From: Peribacillus frigoritolerans
Lineage (GTDB): Bacteria; Bacillota; Bacilli; Bacillales; DSM-1321
Direction: 5' to 3'
Length of the DNA: 64,000 bases
Assembly (NCBI RefSeq): GCF_001636405.1
Contig: NZ_KV440950.1
Span: forward strand, 3,514,778-3,578,777
Shown: in pieces, positions 11,250 to 20,470 of the stretch
Layout of the letters: the number at the start of each line of letters is the position of its first letter
Numbering within the stretch: the stretch's first letter is position 1
Notes under the pieces: model-generated
The model's database searches: none
What the model was told of the DNA's origin: nothing
What the model saw: the letters and a program-made list of their open reading frames with translations, nothing else
Program-made: the position numbers and the translations under genes

Positions 11250-11480
11250 TTAAGAGTTTACTAGTACTTTTTTAATTTCTTTCGTTAGAAGCTGGATCAC
11301 CTCAAATAAATCCCCCAATACCCCAGTCTACTACTTGAAAGATAGGGCTTCGGGATCTTTGTTAAAGCAACAACTTTAGAGTAAGACACCCCGGCTAAAT
11401 GCTGAGTGGCACCTGAAATTCCGCAAGCAATGTACAAATCAGGGTTTACGACTTTTCCCTTCTGTCCGATTTGAAGTGAA
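11250..11480 (-). pseudogene. etfA: Remnant of electron transfer flavoprotein alpha subunit (C-terminus)
   Basis: Reading the minus strand with frameshifts recovers the EtfA C-terminal FAD-binding region: IGQKGKVV, then [16 protein letters not shown], then LLTKEIKKVL before the stop at 11250. The key Cys-Gly-Ile-Ser-Gly stretch is nearly intact, but the frame is broken after it and the N-terminal two thirds are missing. It lies 120 bp upstream of accC. Intact ETF would be the electron acceptor of the neighbouring acyl-CoA dehydrogenase, so another copy is presumably elsewhere in the genome. Confidence 0.8.
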
Positions 11481-11699
11481 TAATCTCATTATTCAGCACC
11501 TGCAAATCCGCCAATTCCTGAAGCGGTTGTGTTCCATCAATTCGGGTCGGCAACGAGCTATTAGATTGGATTTACAAAATCGCTTCATCAAAACCGCTTC
11601 AAAAATTCCAGAGACTTTTATGTCACCTTCACTGTTTTTCGTCTGTACTTCACCCACATTATCAGCCCCTTTTCTCTACCTCTTTGCCAACAAACCTCC

Positions 11700-11945
11700 A
11701 TTTTCTCTTGAAAGCCATAACCGCCATGGTAATAATGATTTTAAAAAGAAAGTGAGCGGAACAGGAATACCATCATAACCAGAACCCTTTACTGACTCCA
11801 AGCTGTAGAAAAATGGGTTATCAGCCCCCTATTGCAATCATCAATTCTTTTATTTTTCCTTTTCCCACTGTCACGCTGTAAGGCTCTAACTCGCGCACAA
11901 GTAAATCTTTCACGTTTGCAAGCCCATTCGCCGGTTTTTAATTGA
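11700..11945 (-). pseudogene. Remnant of MaoC-type dehydratase, N-terminal domain
   Basis: Two minus-strand pieces match the MaoC_dehydrat_N domain: EPYSVTVGKGKIKEL with MIAIG, then after a one-base frameshift DNPFFYSLESVKGSGYDG and IPVPLTF. This matches the hallmark order of the family (E/KGKI..FA.AIGD.NP.YY...GY.GIPAPPTF). There is no start codon and the C-terminal half is missing. DNA between this and the etfA remnant (11480-11700) has no recognisable coding content. Confidence 0.7.
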
Positions 11946-11980
11946 TTACCATTCCTGATTTCGTTAATGTTGAGTTTTTT

Positions 11981-13123
11981 CTATGTTTTAAGCAGATTTC
12001 CGGCAATAACAAGACGCTGAATCTCTTGTGTCCCTTCATAGATCTGGGTGATTTTAGCATCTCTCATATATCGTTCTACTGGGTATTCCCTTGTGTATCC
12101 ATATCCGCCGAATACTTGAACAGCCTCCACCGCTACTTCCATGGCGGTGTCTCCAGCAAATAGTTTGGACATGGCAGAGTGAAGTCCGTAAGGAACTCCT
12201 TGATCCTCACGCCATGCCGCCTGATATGTCAATAAACGGGCAGCTTCGATTTTTGTGGCCATATCGGCTAGTTTGAATTGAATAGCCTGAAGTGAGCTAA
12301 TCGGTTTTCCAAATTGGACGCGATCCTTTGCAAATGCGACAGCATTATCAAATGCTCCTTGAGCGATTCCAACAGCTTGGGAAGCGATTCCGTTCCGACC
12401 GCCGTCGAGAGTCATCATGGCAATCTGGAACCCTTCACCCACTTGGCCCAAAAGATTGTCCTTTGGAATGCGGCAGTCCTCAAAAATGACCTCTGTCGTG
12501 GCGGAAGATCGAATGCCTAGCTTTTTTTCCTTCTTTCCTACCGAGAAACCTGTGAAGCCCTTTTCCACAATAAACGCAGAAATGCCTTTATGCTTTAGTG
12601 CCGAGTTGGTCTGTGCGAAAACGATATAAGTGTCGGCATAGCCCCCGTTGGTGATAAAGATCTTCGATCCATTCAAGACCCATTCATCTCCGTCTAGAAT
12701 CGCTGTTGTTCTCATTCCACTCGCATCTGATCCGGATCCAGATTCCGTCAAGCAATAGGCACCCATGTTTTTTCCTTCTGCCATTGCCCGTAAATATTTT
12801 TGCTTTTGATGTTCCGTTCCAAACTTGTAAACCGGCCATCCTGCTAACGATGTATGTGCGGAAAGTGCGGTCCCAATTGAAGCGTCCACCCGAGACAATT
12901 CCTCCACCGCAATCACATAACTCAAGTAATCGGCACCTGCACCGCCGTACTCTTCTGGCCAAGGAATGCCGCATAAACCAAGTTCCGCCATCTTGTGCCA
13001 AATCTTGATATCAAAGTATTCCTCTTCATCACGTTGAGCAGCAGTAGGTTCACATTCGTTTAGAGCAAACTCTCTCACCATTTTTTGCATCATCTGATGT
13101 TCCTTAGATAATAAAAAATTCAT
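11981..13123 (-). CDS. Acyl-CoA dehydrogenase
   Basis: FAD-dependent acyl-CoA dehydrogenase of 380 residues, normal length, introducing an alpha-beta double bond in acyl-CoA with ETF as acceptor. The catalytic base is Glu363 in [24 protein letters not shown] and FITNGGYAD are the flavin-contacting signatures. It is immediately upstream of the MaoC remnant. No copy of the repeated LysR-type element was found in the 137-bp region upstream, so its control may be separate. Confidence 0.93.
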   Translation of the reverse strand: MNFLLSKEHQMMQKMVREFALNECEPTAAQRDEEEYFDIKIWHKMAELGLCGIPWPEEYGGAGADYLSYVIAVEELSRVDASIGTALSAHTSLAGWPVYKFGTEHQKQKYLRAMAEGKNMGAYCLTESGSGSDASGMRTTAILDGDEWVLNGSKIFITNGGYADTYIVFAQTNSALKHKGISAFIVEKGFTGFSVGKKEKKLGIRSSATTEVIFEDCRIPKDNLLGQVGEGFQIAMMTLDGGRNGIASQAVGIAQGAFDNAVAFAKDRVQFGKPISSLQAIQFKLADMATKIEAARLLTYQAAWREDQGVPYGLHSAMSKLFAGDTAMEVAVEAVQVFGGYGYTREYPVERYMRDAKITQIYEGTQEIQRLVIAGNLLKT

Positions 13124-13260
13124 TATTAGCCCCCTTTTTTGATTTTATTATTCCAAACATGATAACTTTTGAAAAACTTTGTAAGCCATTTGCCATCGTA
13201 AGTCTAAAGATAATACTTTTTAAAACTCCAACCCTTTCTAGGATAGAGCTTTAATGTTGT

Positions 13261-14043
13261 TTACACTTTTTGTTCGATAAGCTTCCGGGAATAGATGGTT
13301 ACCCATTTCCTTGGCAGCAATCCCACAGATTTAGCCATGAGTTTATTTTTAAAGCCTGGAATGATCACAGTTTTATTCTTCATTAACCCTTCATATCCGC
13401 ACTTGGCAACAACTTGAGGTTCTATTAAGTTCTTAATGAAAATTTTTGTTCTTGTTGAAGCCAACCCTTGCGTAAGCGGCGTTTTGGTTGAAGGGGGACA
13501 TAATACAGAAGCTTGAACTCCGGTTCCTTTAAGTTCTTCCGCAATTGCTTCCGTAAAGAATAAGACGTAAGATTTGCTGGCCCCATACATCGACATCCGT
13601 GGGGTTGGCTGAAAGGCTGCTGTTGAAGCCACGTTTAAAATTTTACCTTGCTTTCGTTTCACCATGTCATCCGCAATAAGTCTAGTCAAATACGAGAGAG
13701 AGATCATGTTGAGCTGCAGGTATTCCATTTCTTTTTGAATATCCAATTCCGTCATCAACCCTAATCCGCCAGCTCCAGCATTATTAATCAAAATATCAAT
13801 GTCGATTCCTTCGCTTTTCAAGTATCGATACAAGCCCTCTACCGTTGTATAACTGCTCAAATCGCCGGCAAAAGTATTCACTTGCACGCCATAATCCTTT
13901 TTTAAACTCTCGGCTTGTTGGTCCAACAACACCGAATCTCTGGCAACTAATACCAAGTTGTAACATTGCTCTGCAAAAACTTTTGTGAATTCATATCCAA
14001 TCCCTTTTGTAGCACCAGTAATCAAAACCGTCTCTGCTGTCAT
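13261..14043 (-). CDS. SDR family oxidoreductase (DltE/YqjQ-like)
   Basis: Classical short-chain dehydrogenase, 260 residues, with the TGATKGIG nucleotide motif, NNAGAGG, catalytic Ser in NVASTA and the YGASK pair. A stretch of basic residues near the C-terminus resembles membrane-associated SDRs. I place the start at the ATG at 14043, nine bases after AGGAGG. The in-frame GTG/ATG codons further up either contain or crowd the ribosome site. The substrate is unknown. Upstream lies a copy of the island-wide operator element. Confidence 0.85.
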   Translation of the reverse strand: MTAETVLITGATKGIGYEFTKVFAEQCYNLVLVARDSVLLDQQAESLKKDYGVQVNTFAGDLSSYTTVEGLYRYLKSEGIDIDILINNAGAGGLGLMTELDIQKEMEYLQLNMISLSYLTRLIADDMVKRKQGKILNVASTAAFQPTPRMSMYGASKSYVLFFTEAIAEELKGTGVQASVLCPPSTKTPLTQGLASTRTKIFIKNLIEPQVVAKCGYEGLMKNKTVIIPGFKNKLMAKSVGLLPRKWVTIYSRKLIEQKV

Positions 14044-14118
14044 TATCATTATTCCTCCTAACAGCATTATCTGTTAAATCAGAATATTGGAAATTTTTAA
14101 ATATTATTATGTTAATGA

Positions 14119-14189
14119 TTATACTTATAAGTTTTAATTAAATAAAATTAAAAATATTAATGTATAAATTATTATTATTAATATTTAAA
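14119..14189 (-). promoter_or_regulatory. Island operator element, copy A
   Basis: Copy of the AT-rich element shared by the island. On the plus strand it reads TTATACTTATAA, then AATTAAATAAAATTAAAAAT, then ATTATTATTAATATTTAAAG. It lies 75-150 bp upstream of the SDR start. Arrangement and AT-richness suit a LysR-type regulator binding region. Confidence 0.6.
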
Positions 14190-14201
14190 GAAAAAACCTA
14201 G

Positions 14202-14247
14202 AAAAGGAGAAGCCTCTTCGTCATGTGGACGCCGGGCTTCTCCTTTT
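14202..14247. terminator. Hairpin terminator after the cupin gene
   Basis: Stem AAAAGGAGAAGCC / GGCTTCTCCTTTT between the stop of the cupin gene at 14264 and operator copy A. The longer T-run is on the plus strand, but the minus strand also ends in TTTT, so it can close the cupin transcript. Confidence 0.7.
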
Positions 14248-14263
14248 TTTATAAATCCAACTA

Positions 14264-14740
14264 TCAAAATTTAGTCACATCAATAGGTTCAATTGCTTCA
14301 GCCGCGCAATGTTCATAGTATCTTCTCAGGAATGTTTCCCAATTGTCTCTGGCAACAATTTCTCCTTCTTCACCCAAATAGTCTAATGTTCCTTCTACAA
14401 TATTGAAGGTGATAACATCTTCATCCCCTACTGCTATCGGCGTATGTTTGGAGCCTGCAGGCTCATAAACCATGTCACCAGGTTTGGAGATCCAAGGCTC
14501 CTCGAGATATCTCCAAGTCCCTTGGACGGTATAAACAATGACTGTTCCAGGATGGAAATGGGCCGGAAGCTGCATTTTCGCAGGAACACTTAATAACGTA
14601 ACCGTCTGTCCTGTAACAGGGTTGGCTTTTAGCAATTTAAATTTCGCATCTCCAAAATATGGAATCCAAGGCAATTCATCTACGCTAACATTACCTGCAT
14701 GAAATACTTCTACTTCTTTTACATCTTTTAAATTACTCAC
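14264..14740 (-). CDS. Cupin, 2,4'-dihydroxyacetophenone dioxygenase family
   Basis: Single-domain cupin of 158 residues. The metal-binding set is visible as PAHFHPG (two His) with a later Glu/His in EPAGSKHTP. The pattern LLSVPAKMQLPAHFHPG and VQGTWRYLEE fits the 2,4'-dihydroxyacetophenone dioxygenase / ChrR-cupin family, in which Fe cleaves an aryl ketone C-C bond. Specificity cannot be assigned. Its only gene neighbours are SDRs, and an operator copy lies 95-165 bp upstream, so it belongs to the island. Confidence 0.8.
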   Translation of the reverse strand: MSNLKDVKEVEVFHAGNVSVDELPWIPYFGDAKFKLLKANPVTGQTVTLLSVPAKMQLPAHFHPGTVIVYTVQGTWRYLEEPWISKPGDMVYEPAGSKHTPIAVGDEDVITFNIVEGTLDYLGEEGEIVARDNWETFLRRYYEHCAAEAIEPIDVTKF

Positions 14741-14835
14741 TTAAAATCCCCTCTTTCAATTAATATTTATTAAATTCGCTTATTGTTTTCGCTTTCATTA
14801 ACAAGCAAATTAAATAGCCCAAGATTATTGAATTC

Positions 14836-14905
14836 AGTATATTCATAATTGCCAATTAAGTAAAATCGTTATTTTTTAATCGCAATTAAGTATGGTTAAT
14901 TTAAG
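14836..14905 (-). promoter_or_regulatory. Island operator element, copy F
   Basis: AGTATATTCATAATT, then CAATTAAGTAAAAT, then TTTTTTAAT and CAATTAAGTATGGTTAATTT. It aligns base for base over long blocks with copy C upstream of the acyl-CoA ligase. It precedes the cupin gene. Confidence 0.6.
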
Positions 14906-14916
14906 CAACCAAATGT

Positions 14917-15705
14917 TTACTTAGCCCCAAGTCCACCATCAAGAGTCAAAATATGTCCAGTACAATAATCAGATGCTGCTGAAGCAAAGTATAGGAGTGC
15001 ACCTACCAAATCATTGTCACTGCCTAATCTTCTAACAGGAACTTGTGAGGCAATGAAAGGACCTGCTTTGTGTACAAGTGTTCCCGGTATTTCTGGGTTA
15101 TTCATTCCTGTAGTGAAAACTCCAGGGGCAATTGAATTTACATACACCCCATGCCGGCCCCACTTAACTGCTAGATCCTTCGTTAAAGTCATGACTGCAC
15201 CCTTACTGGTTGTATATCCAACAGAATCCACAGCTTCCGGGTCAACTCCTTTAAAGCCGATACTAGAAGAAATATTAATGATTTTACCGTATTCGTTATT
15301 AATCATATGTTTTCCAACTGCCTGACACATCAAGAATGTTCCTGTCACATTTGTATCCAGCATAGCTTGCCATTGTTCTATAGGCATATCAGTAGCAGGA
15401 GACTCAAAAACTGTTCCGCTGTTGTTGACTAAAATTTCGATTTTCCCAAAATGAGAAATCGCTTTCTCTACACCTTGAACGACAGATTCCCGATCCGTGA
15501 CATCCAATGATAGACCAAGTCCCTGTCTTCCTAACGCCTCAATTTCCTTTACAACTGCTTCGCAAACCTCTAAACGCCGTGAACATACAACAACGTTTGC
15601 TCCGGCTTCTGCCAACGCCAGTGCCATTACACGACCTAACCCGCTGCCGCCTCCGGTCACGATTGCTGTCTTACCATTTAAATCAAACAATTGGTTCAAT
15701 GACAT
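14917..15705 (-). CDS. SDR family oxidoreductase (FabG-like)
   Basis: Classical SDR of 262 residues: TGGGSGLG cofactor loop, NNSG, catalytic Ser in NISSSIG, the YTTSK pair and the C-terminal TLDGGLGAK. The start is moved to the ATG at 15705, preceded by AGGAGGA at proper distance; a longer frame to 15738 has no ribosome site. It is transcribed divergently from the LysR gene, sharing a 145-bp intergenic region with operator copy B. That is the classic layout for a LysR-controlled catabolic gene. Confidence 0.88.
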   Translation of the reverse strand: MSLNQLFDLNGKTAIVTGGGSGLGRVMALALAEAGANVVVCSRRLEVCEAVVKEIEALGRQGLGLSLDVTDRESVVQGVEKAISHFGKIEILVNNSGTVFESPATDMPIEQWQAMLDTNVTGTFLMCQAVGKHMINNEYGKIINISSSIGFKGVDPEAVDSVGYTTSKGAVMTLTKDLAVKWGRHGVYVNSIAPGVFTTGMNNPEIPGTLVHKAGPFIASQVPVRRLGSDNDLVGALLYFASAASDYCTGHILTLDGGLGAK

Positions 15706-15765
15706 TCTAGTTCTCCTCCTGTTTTTTTGAATATTCAAAGATTTTAAAATATTATTGATATTGAT

Positions 15766-15837
15766 TATACTAATAAATTATAATTAAATAAAATTAAAGA
15801 TTTTAATGTGGTAAGTAAGTATTACTAATATTTAAAA
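15766..15837. promoter_or_regulatory. Island operator element, copy B (divergent LysR promoter)
   Basis: TTATACTAATAAATTAT, then AATTAAATAAAATTAAAGAT, then TTTTAATGTG and AAGTATTACTAATATTTAAA. It is located between the divergent SDR and lysR genes, where a LysR protein normally controls both its target and itself. Confidence 0.65.
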
Positions 15838-15850
15838 AAGGAGAACAGTC

Positions 15851-16756
15851 ATGAATATTGAACAATTACTATATATCGTAGAAGTCGCAAAATACAATTC
15901 TCTGTCTATCGCAGCACAGAATCTACATGTGACTCAATCTAACATCAGCCAGTCCATAACTAACTTGGAAAAGGAGTTGGGGATTAAAGTTCTTAAGCGG
16001 TCACGGGGACACGGCGCTGTCCCAACCGATGAAGGAAGAATCATTCTGAAACTCGCCTATGAAGTTCAAAAAAAACTTGAGGAAATAAAAGAGACTGCTA
16101 ACTTATTGAATTCCACGGAAGTGGGGGAACTAAAAATTTCGTCATTACCTGGATTGATGACGTTCCTGGTAAAAGCGATAGCATCGTTTAGACATGATTA
16201 TCCGTACGTAAATTTGGAGGTTTCCGATAAAAGTGGATCTGCTGTAATTGAAGATGTTCGACAGCACAAGACTGACATTGGACTGATTACGTATTCAAGT
16301 GATTTGAACATAAACATGGAAGGAATAGCTTTTGAAGCATTTATCGAAGGGAAGCAGAAAGTATATGTTTCTAAGCATTCTCCCTTAGCCATCCTTGGTA
16401 CTATAACCCCGAATGATATACTTGATCAAACCCTCGTGACATATAAGGGTGAATTTATGCAGTATTTTGTAAAAGAATTCTTTCATAAATATAAGCCCTT
16501 GAAAATCTTATTTACATCAAATAATATGGATGGAGTTCTCCAAGCCGTCAATGAAAATTTGGCAATTACATTTGCTCCTGATTTCGTAATGAAAAACTAT
16601 CCCCTTATCATTAATGGCGATATCGTTCCAATTGATTTGGTGTATCACCCGACTGTAAATATTTCTTTAGGATTAGTTCGTTCAGAGAATAAGCATTTGT
16701 CCAGTTTTGCCAACAAATATATTGATTATTTAAAATCAGAAATCATTAAGAATTAA
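15851..16756 (+). CDS. LysR family transcriptional regulator
   Basis: LysR-type regulator of 301 residues: N-terminal winged HTH (about 1-60, with SLSIAAQNLHVTQSNISQSI as the recognition region) and a C-terminal periplasmic-binding-protein-like inducer domain (about 90-295). The start follows AAAAGGAGA. It is the only regulator gene of the island and the repeated operator sits in its own promoter, so I infer that it controls the dioxygenase, permease, ligase and SDR units. The inducer is unknown. Confidence 0.92.
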   Translation: MNIEQLLYIVEVAKYNSLSIAAQNLHVTQSNISQSITNLEKELGIKVLKRSRGHGAVPTDEGRIILKLAYEVQKKLEEIKETANLLNSTEVGELKISSLPGLMTFLVKAIASFRHDYPYVNLEVSDKSGSAVIEDVRQHKTDIGLITYSSDLNINMEGIAFEAFIEGKQKVYVSKHSPLAILGTITPNDILDQTLVTYKGEFMQYFVKEFFHKYKPLKILFTSNNMDGVLQAVNENLAITFAPDFVMKNYPLIINGDIVPIDLVYHPTVNISLGLVRSENKHLSSFANKYIDYLKSEIIKN

Positions 16757-16767
16757 AAAAGAAAAAA

Positions 16768-16812
16768 AGAGAAGGCTCTTCGCCTCAAGGTGGCGAAAAG
16801 CTTCTCTTTTTT
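16768..16812. terminator. Terminator of the lysR gene
   Basis: Stem AGAGAAG with GCTCTTCGCC opposite GGCGAAAAGC with TTCTCT, followed by a run of T, 12 bp after the lysR stop. Confidence 0.8.
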
Positions 16813-16855
16813 AAAATCTATCTCTACCCTAACAGAAATTAGCAGTGTTATCTCT

Positions 16856-17077
16856 CTACCTTTTAATAGAAGCCTTTTGGCCATCCCCTTCACCACATGT
16901 CTTTTCCATCACTTCATCAAGTGAAACACCTTCTTGAGTTTCAGCAAGAAACATTCCCTCAGTAAAATCAACAAGCTCTACTTCCAATTCTCCACTTAAA
17001 AATTGCTTTTCAAAGAGCTTGTTCTCACCTACTATATTCTTAATCTTTTTATTGGTAAGCAGTAACCCCATTCCCAA
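16856..17077 (-). pseudogene. Fused remnant of 3-oxoacid CoA-transferase subunits A and B
   Basis: An open frame of 73 codons joins two pieces. Its first half (GLLLTNKKIKNI with FEKQFLSGELEVEL) matches the middle of CoA-transferase subunit A. Its second half (DFTEGMFLAE, then EGVSLDEVMEKT) matches the extreme C-terminus of subunit B. About 120 residues of A and nearly all of B are missing, so a deletion fused two adjacent genes in frame. No catalytic Glu remains and the product cannot be functional. An IS3 remnant abuts its 5' side. Confidence 0.75.
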
Positions 17078-17094
17078 TCATCCACCCCACAATT

Positions 17095-17597
17095 GTTTCT
17101 GCCCGCCTTTCTAACTCTTCCAGTTTTTTAGAAACTCATTTTCAGCTTCAAGGAATTTGATTCACGCTTCGGCATTCTTAAGTTGACCCTCTACAAACAG
17201 TGGCTTGGAAGAAGGGCGTCTTATACTTCCTTTTCCACTGTGTTCCGTAAGAAAAGCCTTCCTCACCAAACCCTTTCAAAGGTATCATACCAGCGATGTA
17301 GACAACGCTTAGGTTGTTCCTTACCAATTATTTCGAAATTAAATCCATGTTCCAAGAAAATTTGAGAGGGGGATTTCCCCTTATTATATTCCTTAACAGC
17401 TTTTGTTTTAAATTCATGATTTTAGGAGTTAGGCCGCTCTGAAGCACTTATGATAGTAGGATTCTTTTTAAGTTCGTTAATCTGAAATTCAGAGTCTCAT
17501 GGAAATCCTCCTTCCATACTCTTTAAACCTATTGAACAAATAAAACCCGGATAAGGGACACTTTTTTATGTGTGTCCGTTATCCGGGGTATAGTTCA
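17095..17597 (-). mobile_element. IS3-family remnant: left end and decayed orfA
   Basis: Terminal inverted repeat TGAACTATACCCCGGATAAC begins at 17597 and forms a strong hairpin (CCGGATAACGGACA / TGTCCCTTATCCGG). Behind it is GGAGGATTTCC and an ATG at 17500. The minus-strand frames then read EFKTKAVKEYNKGKSPSQIF, FNFEIIGKEQPKRCLHRWYD and IKFLEAENEFLKKLEELE, typical of IS3-type OrfA (HTH then leucine zipper). In-frame stops and frameshifts break it. orfB and the right end are gone; the DNA continues into the CoA-transferase remnant. Confidence 0.8.
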
Positions 17598-17624
17598 AAT
17601 CCTGTTACGAAACTACTGAATTAT

Positions 17625-17780
17625 TCATTCCTCCACTTCGATATGATCATCAGCGTAAGTCTCGGTTATCTTATCCTGACAACTCCAGCACTTGCTGCGA
17701 TTTCGCTCCATAATAGCTAATTCTTCACGACACAATACACAACAGTCCATCTCAGAAACGGCCTTTTCATTTTTACACAT
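17625..17780 (-). CDS. 51-residue Cys-rich small protein
   Basis: Short gene with a clear GGAGGG site 9 bases before ATG. The product has the cysteine pattern MC, then MDCCVLCREE near residue 12, then KCWSCQDK near residue 35, and an acidic tail (YADDHIEVEE). Two CxxC-type pairs suggest a zinc knuckle or rubredoxin-like metal site. It begins 37 bp after the stop of the MFS permease on the same strand, so it is probably cotranscribed with the dioxygenase-permease unit. I do not recognise the family; a metal-binding accessory or regulatory role is a guess. Confidence 0.65.
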   Translation of the reverse strand: MCKNEKAVSEMDCCVLCREELAIMERNRSKCWSCQDKITETYADDHIEVEE

Positions 17781-17817
17781 AGTTTATTTCCCTCCTTGAT
17801 TCACCTATTAATGATTT

Positions 17818-19101
17818 TTATACAATAACTTGTTCCTCAGGTTTTATCTGATTTTGGTTCACAGGACGGACAATGGCCCAAAACAATAATCCGATTACGA
17901 ACATAACCAAAGAAGTTACTTGGAAGCCATAACCATATCCAATTGCCTCTGTTCCTGCATACTGGATAAAATACCCGAATATTAGTGGAGCAATAATGCT
18001 TGTTGAACTTGATAGAGCCACATAGGTCCCTTGAGCCTTTCCAATGTTTTTGGGTGAAAATAATTCCATTAATATGGCGGGTGCAAGTGAAAGAATAACA
18101 ATCGCAAAACCCGGAGCAAGGATGAAGAATAGAATGGAAATAGAACTAGAATTAAAGGCATTTGCAAGAAATAAACAAATAGCGGATAGCACCATCGTAA
18201 TCCCTGCAACATTTATTCGTGCTTTACGAATATCTCCTGTTTTGCGATAAAGCCAATCCGATAACAAGGCAAAGACAATTTGGCAAAGGGCAGCAAAAAG
18301 AAAAGGTAAAGACACTGCAAGTTTTAACATTTCCCCATCAAAACGTTTAATTTCGGTAAAATATGCAGGAAACCATACAGCTTGAACGGACAATAACCAA
18401 TAGGCACAGCCTGCACACAAAACGATAAAAATAAAATTTTTAGATAATAGATACGGAAGAAACTGACGCCAAGAAACATTAGAAGAAATTATTGAGTGCT
18501 TATCTTCTAGATCAAAAGTATACGAACCGACTTCTTTTGGGCTTTCTTTTCCAAGAATCAACCATAAAACTAGCACCATTAGTCCAACAATTCCCATTGC
18601 TATAAAAGCAGATCTCCATCCATATCCATTGATCAAGGAGATTAATAATGGCGAAGCAATCGCGGGCCCGATTGTTGCTCCAAAGAGAACAGCACCAAAA
18701 CCTATACCATGTCTATGTTTAGGAAACCACTTTCCTATTATTGAAGTTGATATAGCAACTGCAGGACCTTCTCCTGCTCCCAAGACCATTCTTGTTAAAA
18801 CTAGCAAAGACAGACTGGAAACAAAAGGAGTGGTAAATTGAACAATCAACCAGATAAACGAGATCCAAGTAAACATTTTTTTCGTATTTCTTGAATCGGC
18901 CATTCCCCCTAGAATGAAAGATGAAAAGGTAAAGAACCAAAAAAACGAACTCCCGACAATTCCCCATTGTGAAGGACTTAAATGTAACTCTTCCATTAGA
19001 GGAACAGAAACCAAACCAATGATAATTTTATCAACCTGGTTGATCATACCTGAAGCTACAAGAATTAATAATATGATCCAAGAATATTTAGGTGTTTTCA
19101 A
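17818..19101 (-). CDS. MFS transporter, ACS-type (copy 1)
   Basis: Twelve-helix permease of 427 residues. GAGEGPA followed by GKWFPKHRHG and SSFFWFFTFS are typical of the anion:cation symporter group (hexuronate, phthalate and other organic acid permeases). The TTG at 19101 is chosen: GGGGAG stands 9 bases ahead and the product then begins MKTPKYSWII, matching copy 2 (MTSTPKYSWII). The longer ATG frame has no ribosome site. It follows a dioxygenase with a 114-bp gap; the same pair occurs again at 23.9-26.3 kb. Confidence 0.88.
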   Translation of the reverse strand: MKTPKYSWIILLILVASGMINQVDKIIIGLVSVPLMEELHLSPSQWGIVGSSFFWFFTFSSFILGGMADSRNTKKMFTWISFIWLIVQFTTPFVSSLSLLVLTRMVLGAGEGPAVAISTSIIGKWFPKHRHGIGFGAVLFGATIGPAIASPLLISLINGYGWRSAFIAMGIVGLMVLVLWLILGKESPKEVGSYTFDLEDKHSIISSNVSWRQFLPYLLSKNFIFIVLCAGCAYWLLSVQAVWFPAYFTEIKRFDGEMLKLAVSLPFLFAALCQIVFALLSDWLYRKTGDIRKARINVAGITMVLSAICLFLANAFNSSSISILFFILAPGFAIVILSLAPAILMELFSPKNIGKAQGTYVALSSSTSIIAPLIFGYFIQYAGTEAIGYGYGFQVTSLVMFVIGLLFWAIVRPVNQNQIKPEEQVIV

Positions 19102-19215
19102 ATTAATAATCTCCCCTTCTATTCCGTCAACATGAATCAATGGTGTTTTAAAAGTTTTTAAAGGTAAATCTTCCGTGTTTAACCTTGTCTAAACTCTTTA
19201 AATTTATTAATCCCA

Positions 19216-20271
19216 TTACCTCATTTTATCTTCAATACCTCCAGCTGTTTTGTCGCGTACCGGAATGCCGCCGCGACCCGCTTTACCAGTTTTCTCATCA
19301 ATGAACATCGCGAAGTCTGGCGCAATTTCTCGCCCATTTGGCATCGTGAGCCATAATCTTAATAAATGACGTTTGCGTTCAGGTTCTTCATAGTCTTCGT
19401 ATACAGTACGTGAATGAAGAACAGTATAATTATTAACAAATTGCATATCACCCGGTTCCATCATCATATCAATATGCATGTTTTCATCATAAAGGAGGGA
19501 ATCCATCAAGTCATATGCTTCAGTTTCAACTTTTGACAAATATTTCCCTGTTTTCACTTGTGCCGATTCGACATATCCGCGGTTATATCTGCAGCTTAAT
19601 TTACCTTCGTAATAACTAAAGACTGGTGACGAATAAACAGGAGATTCACCTGGTGTTTCCTCACCACGACGATCCAAGAAATATGGAAGATAGAGAATTC
19701 CAAGATACTCTGGGTACCTATCCAGAATTTCATTGTAAACCGCGATGGAACTTACGATACTACTGTAACCGCCAGCTTTAGCTTTTCGAAGACTTAATAA
19801 TCCGACTACGTCAGATCCATCTGCGTGAAAGGGAAGATGAGCCTTCGTTTGGTAACCACGTACATTTGAATCACTAATGTCGAGTCCTTGGTCAACAACA
19901 TGCCCTAATAGATCACCTTTTGCGTTTTGCGTTACCGGGATGCCCAGGTGGACTCCGAGACCCCAGTAAATGATGCTTGCTTCTTCATCTGTATACTTTT
20001 CTATTGGTAAGCCACGAATTAATAGAAAACCTCTCCCATTTTCCAGTTCGTTTATAAAATAGGTTATTTCGTCAGAAAGATTCGGAATTGGAAAGTCCTC
20101 CTTGTTAAAATCAGGTGCCTTTAACCCTTTTTGTTTTACATAAAATAAAGCGCTTTCAAGATTTGCAATCGTTTTCTCTGACAAATAATAAATCCATGAA
20201 TCATTTTTTGTTAAATCAATACCTTTCCAAGCTACTGGTCCATGAATTTTCCCATTTAAAATAGACGGCAA
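19216..20271 (-). CDS. TauD/TfdA-type Fe(II)/2-oxoglutarate dioxygenase (copy 1)
   Basis: Clavaminate-synthase-like dioxygenase, 351 residues. It hydroxylates an unknown substrate with O2 and 2-oxoglutarate. Iron ligands are visible as the HAD of PFHADGSD (H149, D151) and a distal His in YTVLHSRT (H286); the 2-oxoglutarate arginine is in RKRHLLRLWL. The start is the TTG at 20271, six bases after GGAGGG; the longer ATG frame would translate the ribosome site. It is close in sequence to the copies at 22.7 and 25.3 kb. Operator copy D lies 200 bp upstream. Confidence 0.88.
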   Translation of the reverse strand: MPSILNGKIHGPVAWKGIDLTKNDSWIYYLSEKTIANLESALFYVKQKGLKAPDFNKEDFPIPNLSDEITYFINELENGRGFLLIRGLPIEKYTDEEASIIYWGLGVHLGIPVTQNAKGDLLGHVVDQGLDISDSNVRGYQTKAHLPFHADGSDVVGLLSLRKAKAGGYSSIVSSIAVYNEILDRYPEYLGILYLPYFLDRRGEETPGESPVYSSPVFSYYEGKLSCRYNRGYVESAQVKTGKYLSKVETEAYDLMDSLLYDENMHIDMMMEPGDMQFVNNYTVLHSRTVYEDYEEPERKRHLLRLWLTMPNGREIAPDFAMFIDEKTGKAGRGGIPVRDKTAGGIEDKMR

Positions 20272-20470
20272 CGAGGACCCTCCTTCGTTTTGCAATTTTA
20301 ACTAATGAAAAAGTTTGGGCTGTTTTCCTACTTCAACAGCGACTGCCACTAACTTTCAGACCCTTATACAAACAATTATTGCTTAATAAATGATGTTCCT
20401 TGTTTCCCCCCTTCACCTCCATGAAAGCGCTCTAAATAACTTCTGACTGTTATAATTGTTATTTCGTTAA

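Noticed and set aside
17183..17365. 60-codon plus-strand frame
   Set aside because: It is the antisense of the IS3 orfA remnant.
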